Shown here: positions 49,161 to 57,753 of the stretch, piece after piece
Layout: every line of letters starts with the position of its first letter
How positions within the stretch are numbered: position 1 is the stretch's first letter
NCBI GenBank assembly: GCA_938024995.1
Contig: CALJDU010000069.1
Coordinates: 35,965-99,964 of the forward strand
Source: an uncultured bacterium
Lineage (GTDB): Bacteria > Myxococcota_A > Polyangia > Polyangiales > Houyiibacteriaceae
Reading direction: 5' to 3'
Length of the DNA: 64,000 bases
Made by a program: the position numbers and the translations under genes
The notes under the pieces: model-generated
Told to the model about the DNA's origin: nothing
Database searches by the model: none
Seen by the model: the letters and a program-made list of their open reading frames with translations, nothing else

Positions 49161-49197
49161 CGTTCGAGCCTTGCGTTCGAGCCTTGCGTTCGAGCGG
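49161..49197. repeat. 13-bp tandem repeat, about 2.8 copies
   Basis: CGTTCGAGCCTTG occurs at 49161-49173 and 49174-49186, with a partial third copy (CGTTCGAGCGG). It lies in the yicC-DUF507 gap. No function is suggested by the sequence. Confidence 0.65.
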
Positions 49198-49207
49198 AAA
49201 CCCCGAG

Positions 49208-49723
49208 CTATTTCGTGAGACCCTTTTTGCGCTTCATCTGCTCAACGATCTTGGCGTACTCAATCTCGAAGGTCGCGGTGCCCTCGGTGAGGTTTTTGAT
49301 CTTCGAGCGGACCTCGCGGTCGAGGTCGGACTCCACGTCCATGTGCTTGCGCAAAATCGTCGTGAGGGTCTTCCTCAAGACGTTGTCCTCGGCGAAGACC
49401 TCCGCGACGTTCTTGCTGTGGAAGAGCATCGTCATCAACTGCTCGACGAGGTAGGGAAGCTGCTCGTCGTAGTGCGGGAACCCGCGCTCCTTCGCGACCT
49501 GGGACTTCATCTTCCCGAGATGCGAATAGCCGAGACCCCGGGTCTCCATTCGCTGCTTCGCTTCGTCCACGATCTTCCGGTCGCGACGGAGGAACTCTTT
49601 GAGGACCGCCTCAAGGTCTAAGATGACCTCCTCGCGTGATTCCACTTCAATCGCTTCGGTGGAGGTCAGCTCGCGAACGGCATCTTCGACTATGGTAGGG
49701 ATTTTTCCGCTAAAAAGGCGCAT
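49208..49723 (-). CDS. DUF507 family protein
   Basis: This 171-residue helical, charged protein starts MRLFSGKIPTIVEDAVREL and contains EVILDLEAVLKEFLRRDRKIVDEAK and GLGYSHLGKMKSQVA, which are DUF507 family features. No function is established. It contains no membrane segment. It lies upstream of yicC, gmk and radA, which suggests a nucleotide or RNA metabolism link by context. It is divergent from a Crp-like regulator gene. Confidence 0.88.
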   Translation of the reverse strand: MRLFSGKIPTIVEDAVRELTSTEAIEVESREEVILDLEAVLKEFLRRDRKIVDEAKQRMETRGLGYSHLGKMKSQVAKERGFPHYDEQLPYLVEQLMTMLFHSKNVAEVFAEDNVLRKTLTTILRKHMDVESDLDREVRSKIKNLTEGTATFEIEYAKIVEQMKRKKGLTK

Positions 49724-49829
49724 TTACGAGCGAACTTACGCCACCGGGCAGGTTCGGTCAACCCGCAGTGTTAAAGGAAAAGTACAGAAATACTGTTGAC
49801 TTCCACCCAACCGTCGACACGTTGATGAT

Positions 49830-50510
49830 GTGGCACTCGGAAATCTAAAAAAGCAGCGAATCCTCGAAGACGCGGCCCTCTTTCAGGGCATCGCGGCTGA
49901 AGTGATGGATGAGCTCCAATCGCGGAGCACTCTCATCACGGCAAAGCGAAGGGAGCGGGTAATTGCTCGCGTTCCATCGCTCTACATCATTGGCAGCGGA
50001 CGTGTCCGCCTCAGCCGTCCCGCAGACGATCAGCGGGATATTACGGTCGCCTACCTCGGGCCTGGCGACGTCTTCGGTGAATGCCGGGTCGTCGACCGAG
50101 ACGACGCCAGCGATGGTGTCGCGACGGAAGCAGTGGAAGCGCTCGCGATTCCTCTGGCCGCCGTCGATCGGCTCGTCGAAACGGACACCAAGTTCACGAG
50201 GCGTCTTTTGACGCTGATGGGACGACGTCGCGCGGTCGCCGAGCGACGAGTGGGCTCCTTGTTGACGCAGACAGTCGCGTCACGAGTGGTCTCCTTCCTG
50301 CTTGATGCCGGAGAGCGCCACGGCGTTCGCGGTCCGAGCGGGTTGGCGGGCATCAAGCTCACCCACCAAGAGATCGCGAGCTACGTCGGGGCGACCCGCG
50401 AGACCGTGACGCTCATCTTGGGTGACCTCAAGCGCGCAGGCTGTGTTCGTACGGAGCATCGACGCGTGGTGATCGTCGACCGGGACGAACTGGCGGCACA
50501 GGTGGCCTAG
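49830..50510 (+). CDS. Crp/Fnr-family transcriptional regulator
   Basis: The 226-residue product starts at GTG 49830. It has a cyclic-nucleotide-type beta-roll (GPGDVFGECRVV near residue 76) and a C-terminal HTH (LTHQEIASYVGATRETVTL near residue 175). The CRP phosphate-binding RSA segment is not conserved (SDGVATEA), and no Fnr-type cysteine cluster is visible, so the ligand is unlikely to be cAMP. The upstream DUF507 gene is divergent; an ACAG-N5-CTGT element lies in between. A strong terminator follows. Confidence 0.92.
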   Translation: MALGNLKKQRILEDAALFQGIAAEVMDELQSRSTLITAKRRERVIARVPSLYIIGSGRVRLSRPADDQRDITVAYLGPGDVFGECRVVDRDDASDGVATEAVEALAIPLAAVDRLVETDTKFTRRLLTLMGRRRAVAERRVGSLLTQTVASRVVSFLLDAGERHGVRGPSGLAGIKLTHQEIASYVGATRETVTLILGDLKRAGCVRTEHRRVVIVDRDELAAQVA

Positions 50511-50513
50511 CTC

Positions 50514-50578
50514 GGTTCTGTTCGGTCTGTTCGGTTCTGTTCGGTTCTGTTCGGTTCGGTTCGGTTCGGTTCGGTTCT
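50514..50578. repeat. TTCGG/TTCTG pentanucleotide tract
   Basis: About 65 bases made of GTTCGGTTCTGTTCGG-type and GTTCG units, between the regulator stop and its terminator. It is low-complexity, with no CRISPR spacer structure. It may be unstable by slippage. Confidence 0.85.
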
Positions 50579-50604
50579 CTCATCTCCTTCATCCCAACCA
50601 AATG

Positions 50605-50640
50605 AACCCCGAGCAATGGTGCTCGGGGTTCGCTCTTTTT
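50605..50640 (+). terminator. Strong intrinsic terminator
   Basis: AACCCCGAGCA (50605-50615) pairs with TGCTCGGGGTT (50620-50630), loop ATGG, then CGCTCTTTTT. It ends the Crp-like gene. Confidence 0.9.
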
Positions 50641-50669
50641 CGGGCGGGGGTAAGCGAACGTGAGGAGCG

Positions 50670-51263
50670 TTAGCGGCGGCGCGCTTCCATGCGCTCGATC
50701 AGACCGCTGAAGCCGTCGCGCTCAATGATGCGATGGAACTGACTGCGGTAGTTGCGCACCAAGCTCGCGCCGTCCGTGATGACGTCGAACACGCGCCAAC
50801 GATCGCCGACCTTACGCATCTTGTAGTCGATGGAGACGGCGGGCGCGCGGCGGTTCTCGCGAGAGCGCGCGGACGTGTGGACGATGACGGAGCGACCGCG
50901 CGTCTCGGCGCCGCTGTAGTCCACCTCGAAGCGCATTGTGCTTCGGAGGTTCTGCTTGTAGCTGCGCTCGACCAGTTCGGTGAGGAGGGTGACGAAGCGC
51001 GCGCGATTTTCTTCGGACTGCGCTTCCCAGTGGTCGCCGAGCGCGCGGCGGGAGAGCTCTTCGTAATCGAGCAGGCCTGCGATGAGCTCATCGAGCCGCG
51101 CGTCCCGAGCGTCACCCGCGTCCTGGCCGAGGACCTCGACCAGCGAGGCGTGCCGCTGCTCCAAGAACCGCTGCGCGGCGGCAGGTTGGGCGGAGGCCAT
51201 TGTGGGGAGAAATGTGCCCACGACAAGCGCGAGAGCGAGCAAGAAAGTGCGGGGAAAGCTCAT
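50670..51263 (-). CDS. MlaC-like phospholipid-binding periplasmic protein
   Basis: The 197-residue product has a signal peptide (LLALALVVGTFLPTMASAQ) and the MlaC/Ttg2D tail pattern: LIAGLLDYEELSRRALGDHW, FVTLLTELVERSYKQ and VFDVITDGASLVRNYRSQF. MlaC shuttles phospholipids between the outer membrane and the inner membrane. No other mla genes are adjacent; the neighbour is a TolC-like gene. The family is well matched, but a lipid role is inferred. Confidence 0.9.
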   Translation of the reverse strand: MSFPRTFLLALALVVGTFLPTMASAQPAAAQRFLEQRHASLVEVLGQDAGDARDARLDELIAGLLDYEELSRRALGDHWEAQSEENRARFVTLLTELVERSYKQNLRSTMRFEVDYSGAETRGRSVIVHTSARSRENRRAPAVSIDYKMRKVGDRWRVFDVITDGASLVRNYRSQFHRIIERDGFSGLIERMEARRR

Positions 51264-51353
51264 CTTTGATGTTCGACGGAGAGGGACGGGGAGTTATTCG
51301 CTCCAAGCGTGGCGCGGATGTCGCTCAGGTCAAGCGCTCAGGAGATCGCGCGT

Positions 51354-52790
51354 TCACCGACAGTGTTCCCACTCCGCCGGCGGCAAGGTCTCGTGCGCCG
51401 CGACGCGCTCGAAGTTCGCGATCGCCGTGTTGAAGTCGAGGACCGCCTGCAAGTGCAAGTAGCGGTTCGTGAAGTAACCGCGGAGCGCGTCGACGAGGTC
51501 TTTGGGCTCGACCGTGCCGAGCTGGTAGCCCTGCGCGGCCGCGACGAACCAGCTGCGGGTCGCGCGCTCTCCGCGCAGAAACGCTTGTTCGCGACGGTCG
51601 GCGTCGCGGAGCTGCTCATAGGCCAGCTCGACCTCGAGCGCGAGGGCGGCTTGCGCTTCTTCGGTTTGCGCGCGGAGCTGATTGAGGAGCGCTTCTGAGC
51701 GACGGACGCGGTGCACGTTGCCCGCGATGTCGAGGGACCAACGGGCCACGAGCCCCGCGCCCAAGACCGGCGTGTTGGCGGGGTCCTGAATGAAGGGGTT
51801 CTCTTGGTCGGTGACGCCCGGGCCCCAGCTGATCCCGGCGCGGAAGGCGAGGCCAATGTCGGGGAAGTAGCGCGCCCGGGTCGCGTCGAGATCGGCTTCG
51901 CGGGCTTCGCGAGCGGCTTCGAGCATGGACGCTTCCGGACGGTTGTCTCGCGCGGAGGCGAGGTAGTCGGCGAGCGGTCCGAGCTCAAAGGGGGCGCGCG
52001 CGATCGGGCACTCGGGAACGCGGACCTGGGTGAGCCCAGTGAGCGCTCGAAGCGCGGCGCGTGAACCCCGCTCGAGTCGCTCCGCCTGTGAAGCGCGCGC
52101 GTCCACATCAGCGAGGGCCGCGACGAGTCGATGGCGATCGATCGGGTTGGCGTCCGGGTCGTCATCGTCGAGCAGCTCATCGAGCTTCGCGATGCCTTCG
52201 ACGAGCTTGCCGCGACCTTCCGAGATCATCTGCTTCACGTCGAGCGCGAGCTGCAGCGCGAAGTAGGCGCGCCGGACATCGTAGTGAAGCTGCGCGAGCG
52301 CGAGCTGAGCGTCTGCTTCGGCGGCGCGAACCCCGGCTCGAGTCGCTCGCCTCAGCGCGCGGATCTTTCCGAAGGTGTAGATCGGGATGACGCCGCTCAC
52401 GCTCACGCTCGCGACCGGCCGCCACGGGTTGCCGAGGGGCAGCTGACTGTCGGGCGAGTACGTGGGGGTACCGCGCGCGCTCGGCGCCACGGTGAACCCG
52501 GCCGTCGCGGTCCATTGAAAGAACGGCGAGAGGCGCGCTTCATCGACGCGTGCTTGCGCGGCTTCGATCGCACGGGCGCGACTCGTTAGGCCAGGGTAGT
52601 GCGACGTCGCGGCTTCGAGGAGGGCGGCGAGGTCGTGAACGATGGGCGCTTCCACCGGCTCTACGGTCTCGGCTGGCTCTGCGGTCTCGGCTGGCTCTGC
52701 GGTCTCGGCTGCGGTTTCCCTTGGCGCCTCTTGCGCGCGGGCTGGCGCCGATGCGAGCAAGGCGATCGTCAGAACCAGGAGCCAACGCAT
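51354..52790 (-). CDS. TolC-family outer-membrane channel protein
   Basis: The 478-residue product has a signal peptide ending at ARAQ and a repeat-rich AETAEPAETVEP linker (about 24-48). The rest has paired coiled helices and two OEP domains (TARARYFPDIGLAFRAGISW, RRVELAYEQLRDADRREQAF) typical of TolC-family exit ducts for type I secretion and efflux. No matching inner-membrane transporter is nearby. The linker is encoded by tandem 18-bp DNA repeats near 52660-52715. Confidence 0.88.
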   Translation of the reverse strand: MRWLLVLTIALLASAPARAQEAPRETAAETAEPAETAEPAETVEPVEAPIVHDLAALLEAATSHYPGLTSRARAIEAAQARVDEARLSPFFQWTATAGFTVAPSARGTPTYSPDSQLPLGNPWRPVASVSVSGVIPIYTFGKIRALRRATRAGVRAAEADAQLALAQLHYDVRRAYFALQLALDVKQMISEGRGKLVEGIAKLDELLDDDDPDANPIDRHRLVAALADVDARASQAERLERGSRAALRALTGLTQVRVPECPIARAPFELGPLADYLASARDNRPEASMLEAAREAREADLDATRARYFPDIGLAFRAGISWGPGVTDQENPFIQDPANTPVLGAGLVARWSLDIAGNVHRVRRSEALLNQLRAQTEEAQAALALEVELAYEQLRDADRREQAFLRGERATRSWFVAAAQGYQLGTVEPKDLVDALRGYFTNRYLHLQAVLDFNTAIANFERVAAHETLPPAEWEHCR

Positions 52791-52840
52791 CTCGGCGTTG
52801 TAGCGCGGAACAGCCTCAGCACCAACGGAGGTCGAGCCTG

Positions 52841-53053
52841 CTAGTCGCGAAGCAGCACACGTGCGAGGCCACGAAAGAGCTTCCGCTCGTCCTGCGTCAG
52901 TCGCCGTTCTTCACGGGTCGCGAAGAGCGCCTGGTAGGCCTCGTCGAGCTCCGCGAAGTTGTCCTTCGTGAGCTTCTCGTCCCCGGGTTTCGCAAAGTAC
53001 GGAAACGACTCCAGGTAGTCGAGGAAGCGCGCGTGGGTGTCCTGTTGGGTCAT
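52841..53053 (-). CDS. Small hypothetical protein
   Basis: A 70-residue, charged protein (MTQQDTHARFLDYLESFPYFA to LLRD), predicted helical. It starts at ATG 53053. Composition and spacing suggest a real gene in the run from skp to the TolC-like gene, but no family is recognised. Confidence 0.55.
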   Translation of the reverse strand: MTQQDTHARFLDYLESFPYFAKPGDEKLTKDNFAELDEAYQALFATREERRLTQDERKLFRGLARVLLRD

Positions 53054-53121
53054 GGGATCGTTAACGAGAAAGAGCCGGGCGAACCCAGCTCTTTGCTCAT
53101 ACGGTGCGTCGCCGGAGCGCG

Positions 53122-53694
53122 CTACCTCATCTTGGAGGACATCTTGGTCGACATCCCGCCCATACTCGAGCCACCGCCCGGGTTGGAGTTGTATCTCTGG
53201 ATCACCGTGTCGGTGAGGTCGAGGTTGCTGGGGACCCAGACCACGCCGCCTTCGTTGGACTCCACGATGAGCGTGTAGCCCTCCGCTTGTCCGATGCGCC
53301 GGAGGATCTCCTGCATCCGCTCAAGGATCCGCTTGGTGAGCTGGGCTTCCTTGGTCGCGAGCTCGCGCTGGTACTCGACGTAGGTGGACTGAAGGTCGAC
53401 GAACGCCTTCTGGTACTCCTCGAGTCGCTTCTGAAGAGCCTCTCGCGAGAGCACGTTCTTCTGCTTCTCGATGTCGGTCTTCATCTTCTTCAGCTTCTCT
53501 TGGGCGGCATCGAGCGCCTTCTGGCGACGCTTGAAGAGGCGCTTGAGGCGGCGCTTGGCGCGACGACCGTCTTCGGTCTCGTTGAGCGCGCGCTGAAGGT
53601 CGACGACCGCGATGCGGGTCTGCGCATAGACGTCGGGCGCGAAGCTCGACACCAGGAGCGCGACCAGGAGAGTGATGGCGTGTCTTTGAAGCAT
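53122..53694 (-). CDS. Skp/OmpH-family periplasmic chaperone
   Basis: Skp binds unfolded outer-membrane proteins in the periplasm. The 190-residue product has a signal peptide (ALLVSSFAPDVYAQ), then RIAVVDLQRALNETEDGRRAKR, followed by a long Lys/Glu-rich coiled-coil region (AQEKLKKMKTDIEKQKNVL), as in OmpH. The C-terminal tail is Met/Ser/Gly-rich. It lies just downstream of bamA across a 521-base gap, matching the conserved bamA-skp pairing. Confidence 0.93.
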   Translation of the reverse strand: MLQRHAITLLVALLVSSFAPDVYAQTRIAVVDLQRALNETEDGRRAKRRLKRLFKRRQKALDAAQEKLKKMKTDIEKQKNVLSREALQKRLEEYQKAFVDLQSTYVEYQRELATKEAQLTKRILERMQEILRRIGQAEGYTLIVESNEGGVVWVPSNLDLTDTVIQRYNSNPGGGSSMGGMSTKMSSKMR

Positions 53695-53921
53695 ATTTGT
53701 CGTGTAAGTCCTTGGGAGCCGCCATGGCGTCTCCGCGGAAGCGACCTAGCCGGTCACATCTTGAGGGTCAAGGTCTTGTCTGTGGGACGGTCAGGTGTGG
53801 TCTCGCATTCACTGGCTGCCTGAAACGCTTTTTCGCGGCCAATTGGCGTGATTCAAGGGTTCTCGCGGGACAGCAACGCGCGGCGAACGGCTCTGTTCCA
53901 CAAAAGAATGACCCAAATTTC

Positions 53922-53954
53922 TCAGAACATGTTCCCGATCGTGAATTCGAACTC
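53922..53954 (-). pseudogene. Detached Omp85-like C-terminal tail with stop
   Basis: The minus strand reads EFEFTIGNMF then TGA, eight of ten residues identical to bamA's own end RFEFTIGNSF. The frame stays open upstream into sequence without family features. It looks like the end of a decayed or partly replaced BamA paralogue. Confidence 0.5.
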
Positions 53955-54129
53955 GGGACGCGCCCGCTGAAGATCAACAACCGCGACCCCGCGCCTGCGC
54001 AGACGTTGGGAGCAAGCTGAACCATCTCGCCAATCGCAACGCGCCAACCCAACGAGTGTTCCGAAAGCCGAACGCGAATCGAAAGCACCGCAGGTAAATT
54101 CTGGGGGTGTATCATCTCTCGTAGAAGAA

Positions 54130-54146
54130 AGGGGGCAACACCCCCT
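54130..54146 (-). terminator. Hairpin terminator downstream of bamA
   Basis: AGGGGG and CCCCCT pair around CAACA, followed on the minus strand by TTTCTTCT. It lies 70 bases after the bamA stop. Confidence 0.65.
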
Positions 54147-54156
54147 CTGAGCGCGC

Positions 54157-54214
54157 AGCGAAGCGAACGTTTGGGGTGAATCCGCGAAGCGGAGAGTGGG
54201 CTCGAAAAAGCCCC
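54157..54214 (-). repeat. Intergenic repeat copy B (downstream of bamA)
   Basis: Directly after the bamA stop the minus strand reads TAGGGGGGCTTTTTCGAGCC, then CACTCTCCGCTTCGCGGATT, CACCCC and CGTTCGCTTCGCT, matching copy A after the plus-strand barrel gene. Orientation relative to the preceding gene is the same in both. Confidence 0.6.
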
Positions 54215-54215
54215 C

Positions 54216-56882
54216 CTAGAAAGAGTTGCCGATCGTGAACTCAAAGCGGATCGGCCGCTCGTGCTCACGTCGGTTCAGCGGGATGCCCCACTCGAAGCGC
54301 AGCGGACCCAGTGGTGAGATCCAGCGAATGCCGAAGCCGACCGACGTACGGATGCGGAACGGGTTCACCGTGCAGGGATCGGTCGTGCGGTCGTTGAGCG
54401 TTGTCTGAGGCGCTTCACAGAGCCAGCTGTCGAGGTTCCAGGTGTTGCCACCATCGGCGAAGATGACGCCGCGGATACCGACCGCCGAGACGATCGGGAA
54501 CTCAAGCTCGGCTTGATAGAAGAGCTGAAGGTTGCCGCCGACGGGGACACCGATGGTCTGAATCGCCGCGTTCGGATCCGTGCTCTGCGGAAGCCCCGCG
54601 CGAGGCCCGAGGCTGAAGAACGGGTAGCCTCGGACGTTGACGATGCCGCCCAAGTAGAAGCGCTCGTAGATCGGAACACCAAGCGGCTGACGTGAGGTGA
54701 TGAGGCCAGCCTCGAAGTTCACCTTGAAGACGAACGGCCCCCATATGTTCTTATAGAAGCGGGCGAACGCGGTCTGGCGAACGAAGATCTGCTGTGACCC
54801 AATGAAGCGGTCGGCGACCTCGAGGGAGTATGAAGTGAAGACACCCTCGGTCGGGAACTGACGGTTGTTCCGCGAGTCCCATGTGAGCGTGAAGCGCAGG
54901 GTGTTCGTGAGGCCGTCACGGTAGAGCTGGCTGAGCGGGATGCGGCCGAAGATGTTGAAACCTGCGCCGCCCCCACGCGCGTTGAACAAGCCGCCAGTTC
55001 GGGCGCTGATGTCGATGTGCTCCAGGCGCAGCGCGATACCGACGCGGAGCCGTGGATCAAAGACCGGATGGCCAACGCCGACACCACCGCCGGTGGAGTC
55101 GCGCACGAAGCTCTGGAACTGCCGAACGTTCTTGAAGACGTCGACCGCCAAGCTCCACTGGGTCCCCAGGAACCAAGGCTCGATGAGCCGGACGTTGGCG
55201 TTCTGACGGATGCCCGAGAGCTGCGCTTGGACCTGCAGCGTTTGGCCATTGCCGAACAGGTTCTGCTGGTTGATCTGCGCCGTGAGGATGAACTGCTCGA
55301 TGGACGAGAAACCGGCGCCGACCTGGAACGTGCCCGTGGGCTTCTCGCCTACCGTGAACGTGAGGCGAATCAAGTTGGGCGCGGAACCGGTCGTCTCCGC
55401 GATGTCGACACGGTCAAAGTAGCCGAGCGCAGTGATCCGCCCCTTGCTTCGCTCGATCGCGGTCTGGTTGTAGAGGTCGCCCTCGAGGATCCGGATCTCG
55501 CGGCGGATGACGCGGTCGCGGGTCTTGCTGTTGCCCGTAATGTCGATGCGCTCAATGCGGACGAGGTCGCCGCGACGGATCGTCATCGACACATCGACGA
55601 TGCGGCGGTCGGCGTCGAGGTCGGTCTCCGGGAGGATCTCCACCTGTGCGTATCCGGCGTCGCGATAGAGGCGCGTGATGCCCTGAATGCCGAGCGCGAT
55701 TTGCGTGCGGCTGAACCAATCGCCCGAGTCGAGGGAGATGCGCTCGCGGAGCTCGTTCGCGTCAGAGAGCGTCTCGACCTCGCGGTCTTCTTCGTCGAGC
55801 TCGACGACGCGCATACGACCAATCTTGAAACGCGGGCCTTCCACGATCGGGACCGTGATGTCGATGTACTGGCGGTCGGGCGTCAGCTCGATCTGAGGCG
55901 CCTCCACGCGCACGCCGAGGTAGCCCTTGTCGTAGTAGTAGGCCTGGATGTTGCCGAAGTCCTGGTCGAACTTCTCGCGGTTGAAGCTGTCGCTGTCCGT
56001 GATGAACGAGAAGAACCCGGTCTCGCTCGTCTGCATGAAGCCGCGAAGCTCTTCGGACGGGATGCTCCGGTTGCCGACGAAGCGCACGCGCCGGACGGTG
56101 ACCTCTTCGCCTTCCTCTACGTTGAAGCGGACGACCACTTCGTTGTTCTCGGACTCGAGCTTCTCGACCTCGTAGGTGACGCGCGCCAAGAAGTAGCCTT
56201 CTTCGGCGTAGAGGTCGCGAATGCGCGTGACCTGTCGGCGGACGTCGGGGATCGAGAGGATGTCGTTCTCTTCGAGCGAGACCTTCTCTTCGACGTCTTC
56301 GATGTCGAGCTCGTCGACGCCGTTGATGATGATGCGCGAGATGGCAGGGCGCTCGAGCACCCGGACGATGAGGTTGACCTCAGCGCGGCTGACCGGCTCA
56401 GCTTCGAAGATGATGTCGTCGAAGTAGCCCATGTCCCACAGGCGTCGCGCGTCTTCCGCAACCTCAAGGTCGGTGCAAGGCACGTCGGGACGCAGACGCA
56501 TGGTCGCGCGGATGTCGTCTTCGTCGACCCGGCGGCCGCCTTCGACGATGATCCTGCGAATGTTCTTCCCGTGGCACACCGTCCGCGACATCGGCTCAGG
56601 CTCGTCGCGCGGCGTGTAGGGCGTGCCCCGAGGACCGTCGTCTTCTGCGCCTTCGACGTCTTCTGCGCCCTCGATGTCTTCTGCGCCGTCGACGTCTTCG
56701 GCGCCCTCGGCTGCTTCATCGACCGCTTCGGCCGCTTCTTCGGCCGCTTCTTCGGCCGCTTCCTCGGCCGCTTCTTCCGCTGCGGTCTCTTGCGCCAGGG
56801 CAGGAGCGGCGGCCGCCAGCCACATCACCGCGACAGACGCCAAGAGCGCCGCGAGATCGCAGGTTTTTCGTGGGCTGGGCAT
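54216..56882 (-). CDS. bamA: BamA/Omp85 outer-membrane barrel assembly factor
   Basis: BamA inserts and folds outer-membrane proteins. The 888-residue product starts at ATG 56882 (upstream ATG frame at 56978 is open but non-coding-like). After the signal peptide comes an unusual Glu/Ala repeat (about 33-85; five-residue EEAAx units then GAEDxx). Five POTRA domains follow (about 104-480), then the barrel, with the C-terminal RFEFTIGNSF beta-signal ending in Phe. It is between lolD and skp, as in many proteobacteria. Confidence 0.97.
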   Translation of the reverse strand: MPSPRKTCDLAALLASVAVMWLAAAAPALAQETAAEEAAEEAAEEAAEEAAEAVDEAAEGAEDVDGAEDIEGAEDVEGAEDDGPRGTPYTPRDEPEPMSRTVCHGKNIRRIIVEGGRRVDEDDIRATMRLRPDVPCTDLEVAEDARRLWDMGYFDDIIFEAEPVSRAEVNLIVRVLERPAISRIIINGVDELDIEDVEEKVSLEENDILSIPDVRRQVTRIRDLYAEEGYFLARVTYEVEKLESENNEVVVRFNVEEGEEVTVRRVRFVGNRSIPSEELRGFMQTSETGFFSFITDSDSFNREKFDQDFGNIQAYYYDKGYLGVRVEAPQIELTPDRQYIDITVPIVEGPRFKIGRMRVVELDEEDREVETLSDANELRERISLDSGDWFSRTQIALGIQGITRLYRDAGYAQVEILPETDLDADRRIVDVSMTIRRGDLVRIERIDITGNSKTRDRVIRREIRILEGDLYNQTAIERSKGRITALGYFDRVDIAETTGSAPNLIRLTFTVGEKPTGTFQVGAGFSSIEQFILTAQINQQNLFGNGQTLQVQAQLSGIRQNANVRLIEPWFLGTQWSLAVDVFKNVRQFQSFVRDSTGGGVGVGHPVFDPRLRVGIALRLEHIDISARTGGLFNARGGGAGFNIFGRIPLSQLYRDGLTNTLRFTLTWDSRNNRQFPTEGVFTSYSLEVADRFIGSQQIFVRQTAFARFYKNIWGPFVFKVNFEAGLITSRQPLGVPIYERFYLGGIVNVRGYPFFSLGPRAGLPQSTDPNAAIQTIGVPVGGNLQLFYQAELEFPIVSAVGIRGVIFADGGNTWNLDSWLCEAPQTTLNDRTTDPCTVNPFRIRTSVGFGIRWISPLGPLRFEWGIPLNRREHERPIRFEFTIGNSF

Positions 56883-56937
56883 GGGAACGGCTGCGTATCG
56901 GCCGGATCGCGCCAGGTCAAGCGCTTCGAGGTGCGCT

Positions 56938-57753
56938 CTATTCCTCTTCTGCGCGGACTTTGTCCACGTCGCCGCCAATTTCGGCGCTCTTTGATTGTGT
57001 CATCGGACGCTCGGAGGACGGGGCGCGGTAACTGTCGACGTCTTTACGGACATCGCCCTCGATCTCACCGTCCCGCATCGAGACGACCCGCGGCATCAGC
57101 TTCGCGAGCTCCGGGTTGTGGGTGACAATCAAAAACGTCGTGCCGCGGGCTTCGTTCAGTCGAAAGAAGAGTTCATGTACGGCGTGGCTGGTCGCGGTGT
57201 CGAGGTTGCCGGTCGGCTCGTCGGCCAAGACCAAGCGTGGCTCCATCATCAACGCGCGCGCCAACGCCACCCGCTGCTGCTCACCGCCCGAGAGCTCCCC
57301 CGGCCGATGCGAAAAGCGATGCGCCAGGCCGACCTCTTCCAGCAAGGCCTCCGCGCGCCCCTTGAGCTTGCCGCGGCGCTGACCGCGAATGAGCCCCGGC
57401 ATCATCACGTTCTCGACCGCGGTGAACTCCGGCAGCAAGTGATGGAACTGGAACACGAAGCCGATGCGTTCGTTGCGGAAGGCCGCCAGCCGAGCGCTCC
57501 CAAAGCGGGTCACGTCTTCGCCGTCGTACTTGATCTTCCCCGACGTCGGGAGGTCGAGCGTGCCCATGAGGTGCAGGAGCGTGCTCTTGCCCGCACCCGA
57601 CGGCCCCACCACGCAGAGCATGTCGCGCTCCTGAACCGTGAGCGACACGTTCTTGAGGACGGTGAGCTCGTTGCCCTCGTGTTCGAAACGCTTGCTCACG
57701 TTCTCGACCACCACCATGTCGGACTTCGCCATGCGCGTCGTACCTACCATCAT
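56938..57753 (-). CDS. lolD: LolD-like ABC transporter ATP-binding protein
   Basis: LolD energises release of lipoproteins from the inner membrane to the periplasmic carrier. Starting at ATG 57753 (overlap ATGA with the permease stop), the product is 271 residues; an alternative start is ATG 57732. Motifs: Walker A GPSGAGKST, LSGGEQQRVA signature, Walker B LVLADEPTGNLD and the switch His in IVTHNPE. It extends about 40 residues beyond usual LolD at the C-terminus, with a basic/acidic tail. Operon with lolCE. Confidence 0.94.
   Translation of the reverse strand: MMVGTTRMAKSDMVVVENVSKRFEHEGNELTVLKNVSLTVQERDMLCVVGPSGAGKSTLLHLMGTLDLPTSGKIKYDGEDVTRFGSARLAAFRNERIGFVFQFHHLLPEFTAVENVMMPGLIRGQRRGKLKGRAEALLEEVGLAHRFSHRPGELSGGEQQRVALARALMMEPRLVLADEPTGNLDTATSHAVHELFFRLNEARGTTFLIVTHNPELAKLMPRVVSMRDGEIEGDVRKDVDSYRAPSSERPMTQSKSAEIGGDVDKVRAEEE

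Larger units (their letters stand above)
53695..54215. other. Gap between skp and bamA, with barrel-tail remnant
   Basis: This 521-bp gap is unusually long for the bamA-skp pair. It contains a GGGGG/CCCCC hairpin terminator (54130-54146), intergenic repeat copy B (54157-54214) and a short stretch (53922-53954) that reads as an Omp85-type C-terminus. No complete gene is evident. Confidence 0.55.

Noticed and set aside
49733..49761. TTGACC-N17-TAAGTT promoter for the DUF507 gene
   Set aside because: The -10 hexamer matches consensus poorly and would leave a 5' leader of only about three bases; not enough for a call.
50514..50578. CRISPR-like short repeats
   Set aside because: Units are only 5-10 bp without spacers of constant length, so this is a simple tandem tract.
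53938..53957. tRNA T-loop-like GAGTTCGAATTC on the minus strand
   Set aside because: No acceptor stem, D-arm or anticodon arm can be placed around it; it is explained by the BamA-like tail codons.
53768..54268. 166-residue minus-strand frame overlapping the bamA end
   Set aside because: Overlaps bamA in another frame and the hairpin terminator; protein-like features are limited to the short Omp85-like tail, which is in a different frame.
55017..57125. 702-residue plus-strand open frame opposite bamA and lolD
   Set aside because: Shadow of bamA; no family motif and low-complexity ends caused by the antisense of the Glu/Ala repeat.
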